NCBI GenBank assembly: GCA_009993495.1
Contig: JAACTI010000242.1
Location: 1 to 6,931 of the forward strand
DNA: 6,931 nucleotides
Direction of reading: 5' to 3'
Origin: Deltaproteobacteria bacterium
GTDB taxonomy: Bacteria > Desulfobacterota > Desulfuromonadia > Desulfuromonadales > Geopsychrobacteraceae
The notes under the pieces are model-generated. The model saw only the letters and a program-made list of their open reading frames with translations, was not told where the DNA came from and did not search any database. Positions 5,569 through 6,931 of this stretch are shown here, in pieces (positions within the stretch are counted from its first letter, which is position 1; each line of letters starts with the position of its first letter). The translations under genes and the position numbers were made by a program.

Positions 5569-6777
5569 TTACCTTTTCAGCAGATCCTGAATAATCGCCT
5601 GAACCTCGGCCTCAGTGAGCTGATCAAAGGCTGGCATAATAGGTGGATAATCCTCAACAATTTCATAATTAGGCTCGCGAATGGCCCGACGCAAATAATC
5701 TTCATCGACCTTGAGATGAAATTCTTCGCCGTTACGCTTTATTTCTGTTGTGCGCGTCCCCAGCCCCTTGAAACTCGGCCCGGCCAGCTGGCTGCCATCG
5801 GTGGAGTGACATCCCAGGCAGCCCTGCTCTTCGAGCAAGGCGCCACCATCAAGCGCTGCATCGACCTCGCCATCAAGCAGATACCGCACAATCTCTTCCA
5901 GATCAGACTCACTGATTTCATCGCCATAGGCCGGCATCATTGGCGCGAAACCTTCAACCACTTCGTCGCCTGGTGCCCGAATGGCGCGGCGGAGGTAATT
6001 GGCATCGACTCTCAGGTTGATCTCCTCGCCATTGCGGGTAAGCTCACGCTGCTGCCCTCTCAGTGGCGCAAAAACGGGGGCAATGCTGTTGCTGCCATCG
6101 AAGCTGTGGCACCCCAGACAGCCCTGTTCCTCCAGCAATTGCCGGCCGCGGGCGACCTCTGGCGTGCCGCTGGCCGACTGCTTGTACCAGGCGTCGAACT
6201 CGACCTGCGACAGGGCCTCGGCTGTGGTAATCATATCGGCGTGGCCGGTTCCGCAATATTCCGCGCAGAAAATGTCGTAACTGCCGTTTTCCGGCGCCTG
6301 AAACCACACATAGTTTTCCATGCCCGGTACTGCGTCGCGCTTGATGCGAAAAGCGGGCATGAAGAAGCTGTGGAGAACATCCTTAGCAGTGATCTTGACC
6401 TTGATCGGGACGCCGCTCGGAATGTAGAGCTTGGGGCTGGTGCGGCCATTGTCATACTTGAACTGCCAGGACCACATACGGCCAATCGCCTCGACTTCAA
6501 GCGCTCCTTCCGGCACTGCGCGCAGCCCCTTATAGTTGACCCAGCCATACCAGAACATGGTCAAAACGATCAGGGTCGGCAGCAGAGTCCAAGTGATTTC
6601 GAGCGGCCAGCTGCCGTCACGCTCAGACGTCGGCTCGGGATACTTTGAACGGCGGTAACGCACCACAAACCAGATCATGACGATGGTGATACCCGCCAAG
6701 AGCAGCAAGGAAACGCCGAAGATATAAATCAAAACGTTGTCGACCCCCTGGGCCGTTGGATTGTTGAGCGGATTCAC
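5569..6777 (-). CDS. coxB: Cytochrome c oxidase subunit II with CuA site and two fused cytochrome c domains
   Basis: This 402-residue protein is the electron-entry subunit of a caa3-like heme-copper oxidase. It has two membrane helices (about 14-39 and 58-80), then a periplasmic cupredoxin domain. That domain has the aromatic GRMWSWQFKY (99-108) and a full CuA ligand set: H136, C171, E173, C175, H179 and M182 (in FCAEYCGTGHADM). Two c-type cytochrome domains follow. The first has C220-LGC-H224 with likely axial M281 (MMPAY); the second has C320-LGC-H324 with M381 (IMPAF). Single-heme caa3 subunits are about 100 residues shorter; diheme subunit II proteins are known from Desulfovibrio-type oxidases. 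The start is GTG at 6777, with AGGAG 5 bases upstream overlapping the end of the preceding gene; the next Met is residue 34, inside TM1. No lipobox is seen. Confidence 0.96.
   Translation of the reverse strand: MNPLNNPTAQGVDNVLIYIFGVSLLLLAGITIVMIWFVVRYRRSKYPEPTSERDGSWPLEITWTLLPTLIVLTMFWYGWVNYKGLRAVPEGALEVEAIGRMWSWQFKYDNGRTSPKLYIPSGVPIKVKITAKDVLHSFFMPAFRIKRDAVPGMENYVWFQAPENGSYDIFCAEYCGTGHADMITTAEALSQVEFDAWYKQSASGTPEVARGRQLLEEQGCLGCHSFDGSNSIAPVFAPLRGQQRELTRNGEEINLRVDANYLRRAIRAPGDEVVEGFAPMMPAYGDEISESDLEEIVRYLLDGEVDAALDGGALLEEQGCLGCHSTDGSQLAGPSFKGLGTRTTEIKRNGEEFHLKVDEDYLRRAIREPNYEIVEDYPPIMPAFDQLTEAEVQAIIQDLLKR
5578..6141 (-). repeat. Tandem duplication of the cytochrome c domain inside coxB
   Basis: Residues 213-300 (5878-6141) and 313-400 (5578-5841) align with an offset of exactly 100 residues from LLEEQGCLGCHS to MPA. 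By hand count about 42 of the first 71 aligned positions are identical, including GCLGCHS, RNGEE, YLRRAIR and the MPA heme-ligand motif. Codons for the shared stretches differ at many silent positions: four of five codons in RNGEE and five of seven in YLRRAIR. The duplication is therefore old and has been kept by selection rather than being a recent DNA repeat. Confidence 0.85.
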
Positions 6778-6782
6778 GGCAG

Positions 6783-6787
6783 CTCCT
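6783..6787 (-). promoter_or_regulatory. Shine-Dalgarno supporting the GTG start of coxB
   Basis: On the - strand AGGAG overlaps the TAG stop of the upstream subunit IV gene and is 5 bases from the GTG at 6777. It fixes the non-ATG start and implies translational coupling between the two genes. Confidence 0.65.
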
Positions 6788-6931
6788 AACGGTAGAGCAC
6801 ATCAAAGAAGGTAAAACCGATAAAAATGGCCAGGATCGTCAGCACCGCCAACAGCCCGACCTTAAACAGGCGCGCCTCCTGACGCAGGTTCATAAAAAAG
6901 AAGATCACCAGCGCCGATTTGGTCGCTGCAA
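6786..6931 (-). CDS. Cytochrome c oxidase subunit IV-like protein, C-terminal fragment
   Basis: The reading frame is open from 6929 to the stop at 6788-6786, giving the last 47 residues; the gene begins beyond the right edge. The sequence starts AATKSALVIFFFMNLRQEARL, matching the second helix of the small bacterial subunit IV family (CtaF/COX4_pro type, 'ATKSALVxxFFMHL'). It ends in a last hydrophobic helix (LLAVLTILAIFIGFTFFDVL) and a YR tail. The family's usual His in FFMHL is Asn here. It is a small accessory membrane subunit of the oxidase, stabilising subunit I. The coxB GTG lies 8 bases after the stop, so they share an operon. Genes for subunits I and III are expected further right. 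The call rests on a short fragment but fits the context very well. Confidence 0.82.
   Translation of the reverse strand, partial: AATKSALVIFFFMNLRQEARLFKVGLLAVLTILAIFIGFTFFDVLYR

Noticed and set aside
5716..6648. 310-codon open frame on the + strand opposite coxB
   Set aside because: It lies wholly antisense to a gene with complete CuA and heme motifs, has no ribosome site or recognisable domain, and is explained by the codon composition of coxB.
1..6931. CRISPR array, tRNA, insertion sequence or phage gene
   Set aside because: No regularly spaced repeats, cloverleaf-like sequences, transposase motifs or terminal inverted repeats were seen on either strand.

Overview
The window looks like chromosomal DNA from a Gram-negative, respiring bacterium rich in c-type cytochromes. 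The most likely source is a deltaproteobacterium of the Desulfuromonas/Geobacter type. This is inferred from three things: a periplasmic c-heme sensor of the DUF3365/Tll0287 type, a small periplasmic c-type cytochrome beside it, and an oxidase subunit II carrying two fused c-type cytochrome domains. No rRNA, tRNA, CRISPR array, insertion sequence or phage gene was found.

Layout. Bases 1-271 hold the 3' end of an M16-type (insulinase-like) peptidase on the + strand. It is followed on the same strand by a degenerate cyclic-nucleotide-binding-fold protein (400-867), a YjdM/PhnA zinc-ribbon protein (909-1247) and a ZIP-family metal transporter (1331-2143). These three do not form an obvious pathway. 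A 228-base gap (2144-2371) then holds a weak promoter candidate and a perfect 9-bp hairpin.

Bases 2372-4570 form a compact four-gene + strand cluster: a PilH/CheY-like single-domain response regulator, an unrecognised two-part soluble protein, a membrane sensor with a periplasmic c-heme domain that ends right after its HAMP domain, and an exported monoheme cytochrome c. Good Shine-Dalgarno sequences and short gaps suggest co-transcription. The cluster ends at a strong hairpin (4593-4628) that can work in both directions. My inference is that it is a heme- or redox-linked signalling module whose kinase or other output lies elsewhere. It is the most interesting part of the window.

Bases 4654-6931 are on the - strand and converge on the same terminator. 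In transcription order they encode the end of a cytochrome c oxidase subunit IV-like protein, subunit II (coxB) with a complete CuA site plus two tandem heme-c domains, and a CtaB-type heme A/O synthase. This is the 3' part of a caa3-like heme-copper oxidase operon whose catalytic subunit I should lie just beyond the right edge. Electrons would pass through the two c hemes and CuA to the catalytic subunit, and CtaB would make the heme O/A precursor for it.
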